In this document: piece by piece, positions 1 to 9,596 of the stretch
How positions within the stretch are numbered: the stretch's first letter is position 1
How the letters are laid out: each line of letters starts with the position of its first letter
Made by a program: the position numbers and the translations under genes
Assembly: GCA_003427395.1 (NCBI GenBank)
Contig: BFEA01000126.1
Location: 1,747,387-1,785,315 of the forward strand
Origin: Chara braunii
Taxonomy: Eukaryota; Streptophyta; Charophyceae; Charales; Characeae
Reading direction: 5' to 3'
DNA length: 37,929 bases
The notes under the pieces: generated by a model
What the model was told of the DNA's origin: nothing
Seen by the model: the letters and a program-made list of their open reading frames with translations, nothing else
The model's database searches: none

Positions 1-65
<65 letters not shown>
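1..65. repeat. (CT)n microsatellite
   Basis: An uninterrupted CT dinucleotide run opens the window and may continue beyond it. It leads into a long pyrimidine-rich stretch, so it looks like the purest part of a wider CT-biased region. Confidence 0.97.
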
Positions 66-68
<3 letters not shown>

Positions 69-1653
69 CGCGAAACACTTACTTTCTCTCCGACTGGAAT
101 CGGATGGATGCACTTTGACTTTGCCCCCGACGAAAATGCAGAGCGAGCTTACGGACCGAAGGACCCCGCGCGACGAACAGTGAGCGCAACTTCGAGTTTA
201 GCAGGCGTGCACGACACACAGGCATGCCCCTCTGCCTCGCGGTCTCTCTCTTTCCCGTCGGTTCAGCTACGTGTGCGGTCTCGAGCTTGAAGGCGCTTAA
301 GGGCGAGCCGCCATTTCTCCTTCGCTCCCGACTCCCCCTTTCTCACCCCCCCCCCCCCTTCGTCGGCCCCCGCTCCTTCCGCTGCTGTTCGGTAGCTCGC
401 TCCGCTATTCCAGACCCTCCGCGTGAGTTTCAGGGCGAAGACCACTGTCGTTCTTCCCTTTTAGTCCCCGCGAACGCACGTACGCGCTCGGCCGCTCCTC
501 CGCTGGCCGCGCCCTTGCTATCTCCTGGCTGCTCACGTCGCTGGGATCTACTTCGAACCCCCTCCCCTCTCTCTCTCCCCCGTGCACGACCCGCGCGTTC
601 GTTCTCGTGCCTAGTCGGTGAGTCTCTTTGCTCCGTCGCCCGCTGTCTCCGAGTGCCCCCGATCCCGAGCGCTAAGATCCTCTATCTTCCCGGCTCCTCG
701 ACTCGAGCGCTTGCTCTGGGTCGACGCCACCTTGCTCCACCAGCGCGCAATTTTCTCACAAACTCTCGGATGCCCTCCCCCGAACGCATCCCTTGCCCTC
801 CTCGGATGCTATGGCTGCGTGCGCCCCGCACGTTGCTTGGGTACTCTTCCCCTCGCTCTTCCGTGCATCAACTGGCAATCGAGCATGGCTGCGAGTTGCC
901 GAGCGCTCCGAACTCCTCCGTGCGCTTTTTCCAGCCCCTCTCTTCCGCTTGGAATCGCTTTGCTTTTTATACCTTTTTCAATATGCCTTGCGTTCAGGTC
1001 GATCCTCGACTCTCCTCGCCCAACCAATCCTTCCCTCATTAGCGGGGAAGCCCGAATTCCCTTCCAAAACTGTGTTACCCGCCGTATCCTTTGAAAAAAC
1101 AAAAATTCCCTCTCACTTCAAACGGCCGGAATTATCCCCTGCTCCCGTCCCCGCCTCTATCTCTCTCCCTTCTGTCTTCCCGACTTTCTCTTGGATCCTG
1201 CCTCTTCACTCTTTCCACCTCTCACCTTTCTCTCGGATCCTCCCTCTTCACTCTCTCCACCAATCCTCAGTCGCGGTTGCCCCCTTATCTCGATCAAACG
1301 CTTACCATACCCAATGCCCCGCTGTGGTCCCTCCTTTTTAAAAAAACGGTTATCAAGATTTTGGACGAGCGCTCGCATTTCGTCTTAAGAAGACAGAACA
1401 GACTGTAGTTTCCCTTCGCTTAGTTCCCGCTTATCCGAGCTGTTTTGGATCTGCACCCGATTCTTGGCAGCTGAAAATCTCGCCCAACTATCCGTCCGAC
1501 TCGCTTTCCCTCCTGCCATCAGTCACCATGATCGTGAGGAAGTGCGCGCACCTCCTCTAACAAGAAGTGGTTACGGGCGTCCCCAATCGCTAGCTGTCGT
1601 GGCCCGCCTCCTAGTCGCATCGTTCCCTCGAGCCCCACTGCTTCGGTTGACTC
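66..1653. other. Pyrimidine-rich stretch, no supported gene
   Basis: The plus strand is strongly C+T rich, with a run of 13 C at 346-358 and many TCTC/CCTC blocks. Long open frames occur on both strands (for example 224-1042 plus and 263-587 minus), but their proteins are Ser/Pro/Leu/Arg-rich in the way biased composition predicts, and I recognise no domain. A short tandem duplication of 42 bp begins with GGATCCT at 1193 and 1235. It could be a promoter-proximal or UTR-like region, but nothing in the sequence decides this. Confidence 0.55.
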
Positions 1654-2193
1654 TCAAGAAAGACATCGCCTCTGAGCTCGAAAGTTGTCCTGGCCTCCGC
1701 AAAAAAAGAAAAAAAGAAAAAAGGAAAAGTATTCCCTTCTCCTCTCGCCGGCTCTCTCTTCTGCGTCTACTTGACTCGCCCATCGAGTTTCAATCGGGAA
1801 GCCCCTCGTGACTTCTGCCATCCTTTCTCTTACTGGTATTCGCGGCTCCATTTCCCGGTGCAACCACTCCTTGGAATTCGCTTGCAGTTTCGTGGTTCCC
1901 TCTCCGAGGGGCGCCTCCGTGCTCTTTAAGGCCCTACCAATAGCTTTCATCCCCTTGGTCACTCCTTTGGCTGACTTGCTTAATCTTGCCCCTAACTCGG
2001 TATCCTCCTCGGTTCGCCCCATGTCAATGGTCTTAGGTGATCGGGCGATTCCGTGCTCCACCACGCTTTCCATGCACCCTATCACCAAATCTCTAGCCGC
2101 TTTCCTCGCTAGAGTCACCCCCTTGTCCTTTTGCCTCGTTACCCTCTTCCAAGTTTTCCTCCCCCTCACTTGATTCTTGTCCCTTGCTATCAC
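1654..2193 (-). pseudogene. Decayed gene, basic C-terminal segment
   Basis: This segment overlaps the end of module Y by about 100 bases in a different frame. It is Lys/Arg-rich and mainly hydrophilic (RKTWKRVTRQKDKGVTLARK). Its last 30 residues, a phenylalanine run, come from a poly-A/G stretch at 1700-1725 and are unlikely to be real protein. It is probably the frame-shifted continuation of the same decayed gene. The alternative is an unrelated chance frame. Confidence 0.35.
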
Positions 2194-2827
2194 CCCCAGA
2201 CTCTTCGCTAGTCACTGTCCACCAAGAGTCATGTACGTTTTTTTCTTCGCAAGCAACTAGCGCTAGGTTGGCAATCTCTAGATCGGAAATGCCTCTAATC
2301 CGTTCCTGATAACACCGTATGATCAACTCTCTATCTACCTCTCCGGCCTGTCCCGAGAACAGGGGTTTGATGAAGTCACCGATTAACGCCCACCACTCGA
2401 AGTCCGTATGTTCTAGGAACTCCCAACACAGGGTGGACAGTTCGTATCCCTTTTCTTCTCCTAGGGGGAATTTTTCAATTATTTGCCCTCTAATTTGGAC
2501 CTTCCTTATCGAGGCGTCGTCAGGGTAGAGCAACTGGTAGGCCCAAGCAGGGACTTCCCAGATCCGGCCGTGTGCCGCTCTCGGGACCTCTCCCCTCCCT
2601 CGGTACTCAACCTTATCCACCACACACCCTTCTGCTACTCCCCCTCTCAACCTTCTAAGTCGGTCTTGGCCTATCCCCGCGATACCCAGCGGGTCCTTTC
2701 CTTCAGCTAACTCGGTCGCAAAGACCTGTCTATCGTGGGGGGACAAGAAGATTTCGGTCTTCCGCGACCAGGTATCTTCTTTGGACACTACTGAAAAACA
2801 AACAATCGTCTCTTGTCCGTGATCTTA
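2093..2827 (-). pseudogene. Decayed gene, module Y and acidic tail
   Basis: This is the longest and best preserved segment. It is open from a TAA near 2828. Module Y reads DTWSRKTEIFLSPHDRQVF, GKDPLGIAGIGQDRLRRL, VPAWAYQLLYPDDASIRK and LCWEFLEHTDFEWWALIG. It then passes into a strongly acidic tail (ESGGDSKGQESSEGEENLEE and similar). The first in-frame start codon after the TAA is not distinctive, so I extend the segment to the upstream stop. Function unknown. Confidence 0.55.
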
Positions 2828-3050
2828 AAGGACTCGGCTATGGTTTATCCCTCTTCTACAATCATGGGGAGGGTTACGCCGTACTTAGTCCCTGTCTTCC
2901 AAGCGCGCTCCAAGGTTCCGAAAGGGCCTTCCCTGTCGTATCTAATCATTGACAGGCCTACCTTACCCAAGCTAATCTCTCAGCTGCCTCCACTAACGAG
3001 TCTTCACACTCCCCTCGAGCGCCTTCGCTTTGGTCGAGTATCGTCAGGTG

Positions 3051-3434
3051 TCAAACCCTTTCGTACTCTCCCGACCTATCCCAGAACTGCGCCTCAACTA
3101 GGTGCAACCTGGCTTCGAAGGGAGTCCCAAGCCACCTAGAGTCCTCCTCAAATTTTCTCTCGACTTCTATCAAAGGTTCCCTCCACGTTCTAGAGAACCG
3201 TACACCTCTCGCTTCTCCAATAAAAACCGAAAACCTAACCAATGTGGTCCAGGACCTCCTTTTCCACAAAGCTAGTTGCCGGACCTCGACGAGGAATTTC
3301 TTTTTGGCTTGCCCCACTTGGTCCTCTCCAAGCCCTGGGCTAAGCTCCGCCCCCCCTTGTACTTCGACCTCGGGCCCGTCGTCACGCGTCTCTAATTCCC
3401 AGATTATCGAGTTAGAGGCGTAGGTAACTCTCAT
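3051..3434 (-). pseudogene. Decayed gene, segment between modules X and Y
   Basis: This frame of about 127 codons contains RSWTTLVRFSVFIGEARG and FSRTWREPLIEVERKFEED. The RSWTTLVRFSVF stretch loosely echoes the ETWTKNTVFSL and DTWSRKTEIFLS openings of the other modules. The following 230 bases to 2828 remain partly readable in another frame (GTLERAWKTGTKYGVTLPMI and IAESFKITDK), which ties this segment to module Y downstream. Confidence 0.45.
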
Positions 3435-3631
3435 GCCAATCTTCCTTCCCGGAGCAGCTCCTCCATAAATTCGTCGAAGATCTTAACCGTGGCTGCCTCA
3501 AGTAACTTGATCTTGCGCAAAGACCCTGGCCCTGCTCTTCTCTCCTCTTCCCAGCAAAGGGTCAGGATTTTATACACTTCTGCCCTCACCCTCTCTAGTC
3601 CCACCAGTTCTCTGGTGTCAGGTTCGCTCAT
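3431..3631 (-). pseudogene. Decayed gene, short bridging segment
   Basis: This 66-codon segment begins with an ATG directly after an in-frame TGA and ends at a TGA that overlaps the ATG of the next segment in an ATGA arrangement. It is charged and probably helical (LERVRAEVYKILTLCWEEER, IFDEFMEELL). The ATGA overlap would suggest translational coupling in a bacterium. In this repeat-rich eukaryotic context, with homologous modules broken by frame changes on both sides, I read it as decay. Confidence 0.4.
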
Positions 3632-3975
3632 GCCTCAAGTTCCTTCGGCGGCTCTCAATCGCGATCCGAATGAGATCCGAGGGGTCCGGTCCCTCTAACT
3701 CCGCCTCACAGATCCTCCCCAAGTACCTCCATGAAATGGTCGATACCTTCACGTGTTGGCCCCAGCCTTCGAAGGCGTAGCCCAGACACTCTAATGACGA
3801 CCAATTGTCCTGGTACGGATTTCGTAGGCACCACGTTAGCAGGGAGTGCAGGTCCGACCCCGTGAACCGAAATTGGTTCAAGATCGAGATCCTACGCTCC
3901 ACGATCCTCTTGACCGCTTCGGAGGGGTACACCCCCTCAAGGATAAAACGAGGGACTCCTACGGGGTCATTGTCG
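3618..3975 (-). pseudogene. Decayed gene, module X C-terminal half
   Basis: This open segment begins after a TAA near 3978. It reads VGVPRFILEGVYPSEAVKR, then RRISILNQFRF, LLTWCLRNPYQDNWSSL and ISWRYLGRICEAEL. It aligns with VPAWAYQLLYPDDASIRK, IIEKFPLG, LCWEFLEHTDFEWWALIG and RELIIRCYQERI of module Y at 2.1-2.8 kb. It overlaps the next segment by 14 bases in a different frame, as a one-base indel would produce. Confidence 0.5.
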
Positions 3976-4016
3976 ACTTATAGCGGTACCCATTCCCAAC
4001 CCGCGTATGCCACTCG

Positions 4017-4345
4017 CTATATCCTTCGGTACTTCTCTCGAGGACTCACCCCCTCCACTAGTCTCTCCAGACGGTCTCGTACGGCTTGCGCGTCTAAGAG
4101 CGGGTCTTCTCCCAACTTCAAATTCCGGACTACCTCTAGGAGACCTTCCTTTGAAAGGAATATCGTGGCTTCCCCGATCACTAACCCTTCCTCGCTACTC
4201 ACCAACAGACGAACGAACGCCTTCCCTCAAAGGATCTCGAACACTTCCCTTCGAATAACTCTCGTTGGTCCTTCCAGGCTCGCCCTTGGTAATGTGATGT
4301 GGACAACCTCCCTTGCCTCTTCTATAGGCTCTATCGAGGCCCAAA
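4017..4345 (-). pseudogene. Decayed gene, module X N-terminal half
   Basis: This frame holds one internal TGA between VFEIL and GKAFVRLL. The part after the stop reads EATIFLSKEGLLEVV, then LGEDPLL, then DRLERLVEGV. These match IFLSP, GKDPLG and DRLRRLRGGV in the segment at 2788. The frame ends at a TAG near 4017 and the same module continues from about 3975 after a short broken stretch. Function unknown. Confidence 0.5.
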
Positions 4346-4404
4346 GAATTCCGAAAATTCCTCTATCACCTCGTCCGAGCCTCGTATCCCCTCCGGTTAG
4401 TCAC

Positions 4405-4767
4405 TTACTCTTCCCCAAAGAGACGGGCATATGGGACGTCAGCAGCGTGAGCTCCCACCCCCTCAAGCTCCTTTAACCTTTCAAATATAGATGCTAGCTC
4501 TCTCCTACTAGGGGTAGCCCCGGCGTCGACACACCGAGTGTAGAGCCAAAAAAATCCTCGCGTCCGCACCCCGGACTGTTGAGCAGCTCGAAGTATCGCT
4601 GCCACTCTCCCTTCCGGGTCCCATAGTAGCGATCGCGCCAGGAATTGGGGCAAGGCTGCATGGAGCACCCCGAAAGCTCGAGGGACTTCGCCCGGCTCGG
4701 CGAAGGACATCTCCGTCAACGACTCGGAGAGGGAGAAGACTGTGTTTTTGGTCCACGTTTCACCTCT
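4405..4767 (-). pseudogene. Decayed gene, first segment
   Basis: This open frame runs from an ETWTKNTVFSL-like stretch through FAEPGEVPRAFGVLHAALP, FWLYTRCVDAG and IFERLKELEG to a TAA at 4405-4407. Its opening resembles the opening of the segment at 2788 (DTWSRKTEIFLSP ... FATELAEG), so it is probably another partial module. The usual start is not visible: the first methionine in frame lies inside the conserved stretch, so the true N-terminus is upstream or lost. After the stop the reading resumes in another frame at about 4345. Confidence 0.5.
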
Positions 4768-5447
4768 CGAGCGGTGGTCAGGGCATTTCAGACCAAGAGT
4801 GTTGAAAAGGGACAGAGGTTGATGGAGGAGGTTTTGTTGCGAATGAGAGAAGTGTTAGAGAGTCAACAATTGATAGTTGGACTTTGATTGACCAAGTTGT
4901 TTTGCGCACTTTGGTTGCCATTGCGGGGCCCTCAGGCGTATCGAGATTTCTAGGCCCTCTCCTGCGAGTTAAGTTGTCCCTCTCCTGTATCTTGAGCGTC
5001 TAAAACCGCTCATTCTGTCTTTCTTAATCTAAGTTTAATCATGTTCAGAGAGGAAGGCGACAGGCGAGATTGCAACTCGTAGGACCACAGCAATACTCTG
5101 TGGGGAGTCTGCCCAGTGATTGTGGGAGCTCTGTCTGAACTAAGGAGGAGTTCTGGAGGCAGGGAATTGAAAGGTAATCATTGTTATCCTTTATAAACCC
5201 AATTATAACCCCTATCTGTACATCCTTCTACAGTTTGACTGGGTATATGGTTTGCATCCCTACTTTGACTTTCAATTTGACTTTCAGGATAAAACAGATT
5301 AAGTAAAGAAAAGTTTTATGCAAGCTCGGTTTCATCTTGTTGATTGATTGAAAGCAGATTGTGAAAAGGGTTGCATCTGGAGGAAAGGTGGAACGAAGGT
5401 GGTACTGCTTGTGTTTGACTGGGTCAACCAAAGGTTGGGAGAGTCTC
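4768..5447. other. Intergenic stretch, no gene seen
   Basis: No supported coding frame. Composition shifts from CT-rich to T/G-rich. A small perfect hairpin (CAACC-AAA-GGTTG) lies at 5424-5436, just before the hairpin array. Several copies of the word TTTGACT occur from 5230 onward. Confidence 0.6.
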
Positions 5448-6116
5448 CACTGGCATAAGATTGGACGGCCCAGTGCTATGTTTATTTCTGATTGCCTGAA
5501 GGACAAGACATGTTCCCATAAGATTGAGTGGTCTGGTTGCTTTGACTTGCGAGGGTTGTCTGTGTTTGACTTTCAGGGACCAAGCATTTTTCCATAAGAT
5601 TCGATGGTTTGGTTACCTTGCTTTATTTGAGTTTTCTAATGTTTATTTATGTCTTCTTGTTTGTTCTGTGGGAGGATCAGGCGAAGAACTCGACAGGTTC
5701 CCATAAGATTCGTTGGTCTGGTCTGGAACCACGCACATGTTAGAACCAAAGGGATAAATTTGTTTATATTTTTATACTATTTTATTTATGAACAGGCTAG
5801 TCGGACATTTTTCCATAAGATTGGATAGTCTGACTATAACTTATCACCAACTGAAGATAGTATGAATTAAGAATAAATTTGTGGTAAGAAGGGACAGACT
5901 GAACGTTCATCTGAGATAATCGGTTTAGTCATATGTTACCTTAAAAGACTAAGTGCAAACAATTATATACAACTTGGATATCTCAAAGCGTTCCGGGCGA
6001 TTAGGTTGGACAACCTGGTCATATACCCAAGGAAGAAAAAAGTTGTAGTGCCCTGTGTTTGTGTATACTTAATGGTTGAGCTAGATAGGTTTCTATAAGA
6101 TTGGATGGTCCAGCTT
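5448..6116. repeat. Array of six constant-loop, variable-stem hairpins
   Basis: Six dispersed copies share the core CCATAAGATT(G/C)GAT and sit at 5448-5475, 5502-5538, 5578-5614, 5688-5722, 5798-5836 and 6078-6116. In the last five, the innermost paired bases are separated by exactly 21 bases. A short AT/AT pair and a one-base bulge lie on the right just inside the stem. The arms differ in sequence but stay complementary: ACCAAGC with GTTTGGT at 5579/5607, TAGTCGGAC with GTCTGACTA at 5798/5828, GAGCTAGAT with GTCCAGCTT at 6078/6108 (one mismatch). The first copy has a shorter loop with perfect CACTGG/CCAGTG arms. AT-rich spacers containing TTTATTTATG-like words separate some copies. The family is unknown to me. 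Confidence 0.75.
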
Positions 6117-6369
6117 TATGCCTTACGTAAGCTGGGTATAAGGGATAAATCATTGAAAGACTATGAATTATTATTTCACAAAATTAACTTTAGTTTGGTG
6201 AGAATATTTACCTTTGTGGTTTGGCCTTGCATGTGGCTGAGTGAGAGTACTACTTAGTTTGAGTTTCAGTTGATAGGTAGTTGCTTTAGATGTTTGTCAC
6301 GTGCTAGAGTTATAAGAGTTAGTTTCAATTCCTACATTTTCTGAGCTAAGTTTATTTTACTTAGGTCAA
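6117..6369. other. AT-rich spacer
   Basis: No coding frame, hairpin core or tandem unit is visible between the hairpin array and the 120-130 bp tandem repeat. Confidence 0.55.
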
Positions 6370-6990
6370 TTTCTGCATTTTTTAGGATCTTTTGCTATAC
6401 TTGGTCTTGTATAAATCTTAGTAAGTCACTTTCTCTACGGGAAGCGCTGCCGAAATTTCTACAAAACCAAGGAGTTAGTCAGATTTTGACTTTTCAAAGT
6501 TCAGCTTGTCTAAATTTTATATATAGCTCAGTAAAAATCTGTAAAGTCTCATTTTCTAAAGGGAGTATTACCCAAATTTTGTTAATTCAGAGAGTTAGAC
6601 AAAATTGGAGTTTGGAAAGTCAAAGTTATTCTTCGATTTTTAGACTTAGCTTTGTATAAATTTTGGAAAACTACTTTCTTTACGGGAAACGATGTCGAAA
6701 TTTTTACAGATCTAAGAAAGTTAGTTAAATTTTATATTGGCGGAACTCCAGTCTTACTTTGAGTTCTTATCTGACTTAGTATAAATCTGGGAAGTTTACT
6801 TTTCTAAAGGAAATGCTGCCCAAAGTTTTACTAATTCAGGGAGTTAGACAAAATTTGACTTTTCAAAGTTAGATATTATTTCAGTTTTCATATTTAAGCT
6901 AGTATAAATTATGAAAAGACATTTTTCTTATGGTAAATGATGCCAAAATTTCCTTAGTTTAAACTTTAAAGGAGTTGGATCATATTCGAC
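6370..6990. repeat. Degenerate tandem array, about 120-130 bp unit, five copies
   Basis: Units begin near 6370, 6507, 6627, 6752 and 6873. Each carries a TATAAAT-like block, then ACTTTCT(T/A)ACGGGAA or TTTTCTAAAGG, then a GCTGCC(G/C)AAATTT block, then GGAGTTAGACAAAATTTGAC and a TTTTCAAAGTT end. Units 1 and 3 resemble each other (TACGGGAA...CCGAAATTT), as do units 2 and 4 (CTAAAGG...ACCCAAATTTT, AATTCAG). This is a two-unit higher-order repeat of about 245 bp. No coding potential is seen. Confidence 0.75.
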
Positions 6991-8504
6991 AAGTGGCGAA
7001 TCTGGCAATCCACTCTGTATATTGGAGATTCTGCCATAGGTCTACCTTTCCTTGGGTACTGACTTAGAGGTAGACTTAGGCTTGGTTATCAGGAGAGTCT
7101 TAAGTAAGAACGTGTTATGGAGATTTATTCTCCATACACTTATGAACTTAGTTTGGGAATTGATATGTCTTGTGTTACAAGTCTTCTTGATCGATTCGAT
7201 TCAAAATTTGAACTAGTTTCAGCTCGATCCTACAAGGATCATCATCTGTTATCATTAATAACAGGCCGGTTACCGATTCGTCGATTTACGACTCAACTCG
7301 AATTCACTCTTGTCACTCAACCTAAAGGATTTAACCTTGTGGTTTGATTTATTTTGTTGTGTTTTTACCCGGACTTTGTTGAATGACCATTTAACAAAGA
7401 TACTGAGTACTTTATTGTTGGAGGGTGCGCTAAGGTTGAGGTTTGTGTAGCTAAAGCAAGGGGTATGAGCACAAAGAATGATTGAAGTTGACTCTATGTA
7501 GTGTGTGAACTTTTGGTTGAATCTTTGATATGATTGCAGATATATTTTGTGGTTCGGACTTTGGATTTGACTGCCCGCAATCACATACATATATATGGCC
7601 GAGAGGAGTCTCACTGTGATTATGAGAAGTGATCGTCACATATTTATAACATTTTATATATATGTACATACATACGCGTTGGGTGTTCGCACGACCTACT
7701 GCGACCGTGCGTAAGGGTTAAACAAATTATGTTTTGAGAGCAAAGAGAGATCCCCTTTTATCTTTTGCTTTTTATAGTTTTATAGTTTTTATAGTTGGAC
7801 GTTGTAGTACGTCGCAACCGTCAAAGATAAACCCCTTGAGTTCTCTCAAGGCCCTGGATGATGGAGTTGGTCTCCAAGCAATAAGAGACGATTGCCACCA
7901 CAAGCATAAACCTGTGTATCACCCACTCTTCGCAGGGTGCAGAAGAGGGTGTGGTTTTCAACTGCCCTTGGCGGGTGTCCAGGATCGGGAGATTAACCCC
8001 TCAAGGCGTGTGTCAGCTAGCACTTGGGTGTCGAACGTGACCCTCAAGATTATCGAGGACCACGTGCTTATGGGTACCACATAGTACGCCGTTATTGCAA
8101 CTGTTTGCGTATGCATGCATTGCCAGTCGTTATGAGAAGGCTCTGCGTTCGCGTGGTTTTATATTAAGTCTCGTGCGTGTTGCCTATCCGATTTTCCGCG
8201 TAAGAAGTTATGAGAGGACTACAAAAGGGACTAGGAGTGTTGTTGTGTTGTTTGTTTTGTGTCGTTCCGTGTGTGTGTGTTGTGGTGTAACGTGTGGTGA
8301 GTGAGATGAATCCTTGTCGACCGACGACGAGTCTCGCTTGGGACTTCTGGCCCCCAAGGCGTTGGTTCGCGTGCAGGTCCTATAGAGGAGTGGGACCACT
8401 CGTGCCCCCTATGCTACAGCGTACGAGAAACGCCCTCGGTCGGTCCACCTCTGCAATTGCAACTGATTAGCTTTCGTAATGTGGACTAGTAGCTCGGCGG
8501 GGAT
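6991..8504. other. Unassigned stretch before the 1.09-kb duplication
   Basis: Two plus-strand frames are open here (7117-7347, 76 codons; 7734-8084, 116 codons). Neither shows a recognisable domain, so I do not call genes. Short TTTTATAGT repeats occur at 7772-7796. From about 8100 the base composition becomes more GC-balanced, like the duplicated unit that follows, so the duplicated element may begin upstream of 8505. Confidence 0.5.
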
Positions 8505-9596
8505 ACGCCCACCGAAGGGAGGTGACAACTCTCGTAGGTGGAGGTAAGTGTACCTCGCGTTGGCCGTATCCGGTCGTAGGGGCTCGCGAGAGGTATGGCT
8601 GGTGCACTCTGTCGGCGGGGCTTGTGGAAGCTCCATGTGTACCGAGAGTAGACCAACTCTTGCGTGACACAGCCGGGAGGGTCCCACCCTGTGCGGGACC
8701 GATGCGCTCGACAGCGTATCCTTTTGTGATCTCGCTGAAGATATGTTTCCGCTTTATATATTGGGCGAGTGGTGTGGCAGAATCTGCAATTACTCCCTCT
8801 GGAAGCCATGCACGTCTGAGTAGGAACGCCTGCATTGAAGAATTGCGCGTGGCTTATAATATTATCTATCATTCGTTTAAAGGTTTCATTACCACTTTGA
8901 TAGTCGTGGTAATTATAGAGTTAGTACGTGCAGCGTATCTCGACTTTTAAAAGAGGTAAATAGGGGTTGGTCCTAGCTTGCCCGTTATTGAGGGGAAAAG
9001 GAACTGAATTGTGGTCGTACCTGGTCGAGAACCTACAGTTGAAGGTTTCAATCATCTCTAACGGGCCTCGTTCGTTTGCTGACTGAACTGCAGGATAGTT
9101 GGGGTTGTTGGGCAGCTATTGCAGTAGACTGGAGAAGAAGTTGTTGTTGCCCATTTGTACTACTGCTGCCTTGGTATGCTTAGTTGCGCAATTGTTGTGC
9201 GATTGCTGCTACGGCGACCTTGTTCACAGCTGTATTGCTAGTGCTATTTGCTAAAGCCCTGTTTAGGGGTCAGACTGCTGTTTGTACCATGTTTTACTTT
9301 GGAGAGTCGTGGTTTTGCTGCTACCTTTATTTTGTCCATTGGTGCGTTTGTTGTATCTGCGCGGTGCATTATTGAGAGCGGTGTTATGACACTTCTATTT
9401 TTGGATTGTGCACAAGTACGGTACTTTACTGTTACACATGGTACTTTGCAGAGTTTTTGCCTCGTTTATCCTGCTTTTGAATAGAGCATGGGAGGGGTGT
9501 GCTTTATTCGAACACAATATTTAGAGGTTGAGTAGCGGCGTTTTGATTCAGAGAGGCAATATTATATTTCGAAAAGGTCGTCAAGTTCTGCGTAAT
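8505..9596. repeat. 1.09-kb direct repeat, copy 1
   Basis: The sequence from ACGCCCACCGAAGGGAGGT at 8505 through TACACATGG at 9441 recurs at 9597-10532 with few differences. The repeat distance is 1091-1092 bases, leaving about 155 bases (9442-9596) between the end of one matching block and the start of the next. Open frames within it (for example 8522-8950 plus, 8486-8872 minus) are poorly kept between the copies and show no known domain. No TG...CA LTR ends or rRNA motifs were seen. It is probably a large-unit satellite or a segmental duplication. Confidence 0.85.

Larger units (their letters stand above)
1654..4767 (-). pseudogene. Decayed minus-strand gene with an internally repeated module, family unknown
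   Basis: Seven minus-strand reading segments follow one another from about 4767 to 1654 in changing frames, joined by single-base shifts or broken by stops. Together they read as one protein of roughly 900-1000 residues. Composition is protein-like (rich in E, R, L and W, with amphipathic stretches). The segments at 4345-3618 and 2827-2093 are recognisably homologous to each other, so the ancestral protein had tandem modules of about 190 residues. The end becomes acidic and low in complexity (E, S, G), then basic. I do not recognise the family; there are no RT, integrase, transposase or kinase motifs. It may be an unclassified mobile-element protein or a decayed host gene. No introns are certain, although TTTGTTTTTCAG near 2800 on the minus strand resembles a splice acceptor. 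Confidence 0.6.

Noticed and set aside
224-1341. Long plus-strand open frames (up to 272 codons)
   Set aside because: They sit in CT-rich DNA, overlap in several frames, and give Ser/Pro/Leu/Arg-rich proteins without any domain; composition explains the lack of stops.
5994-6023. A seventh hairpin-family copy
   Set aside because: It has GGTTGGACAACCTGGTC-like sequence but lacks the CATAAGATT core and the 21-base loop geometry.
8505-9596. The 1.09-kb repeat as an LTR or rDNA spacer
   Set aside because: No TG...CA ends, PBS or polypurine tract next to it, and no rRNA motif on either strand that I can see.
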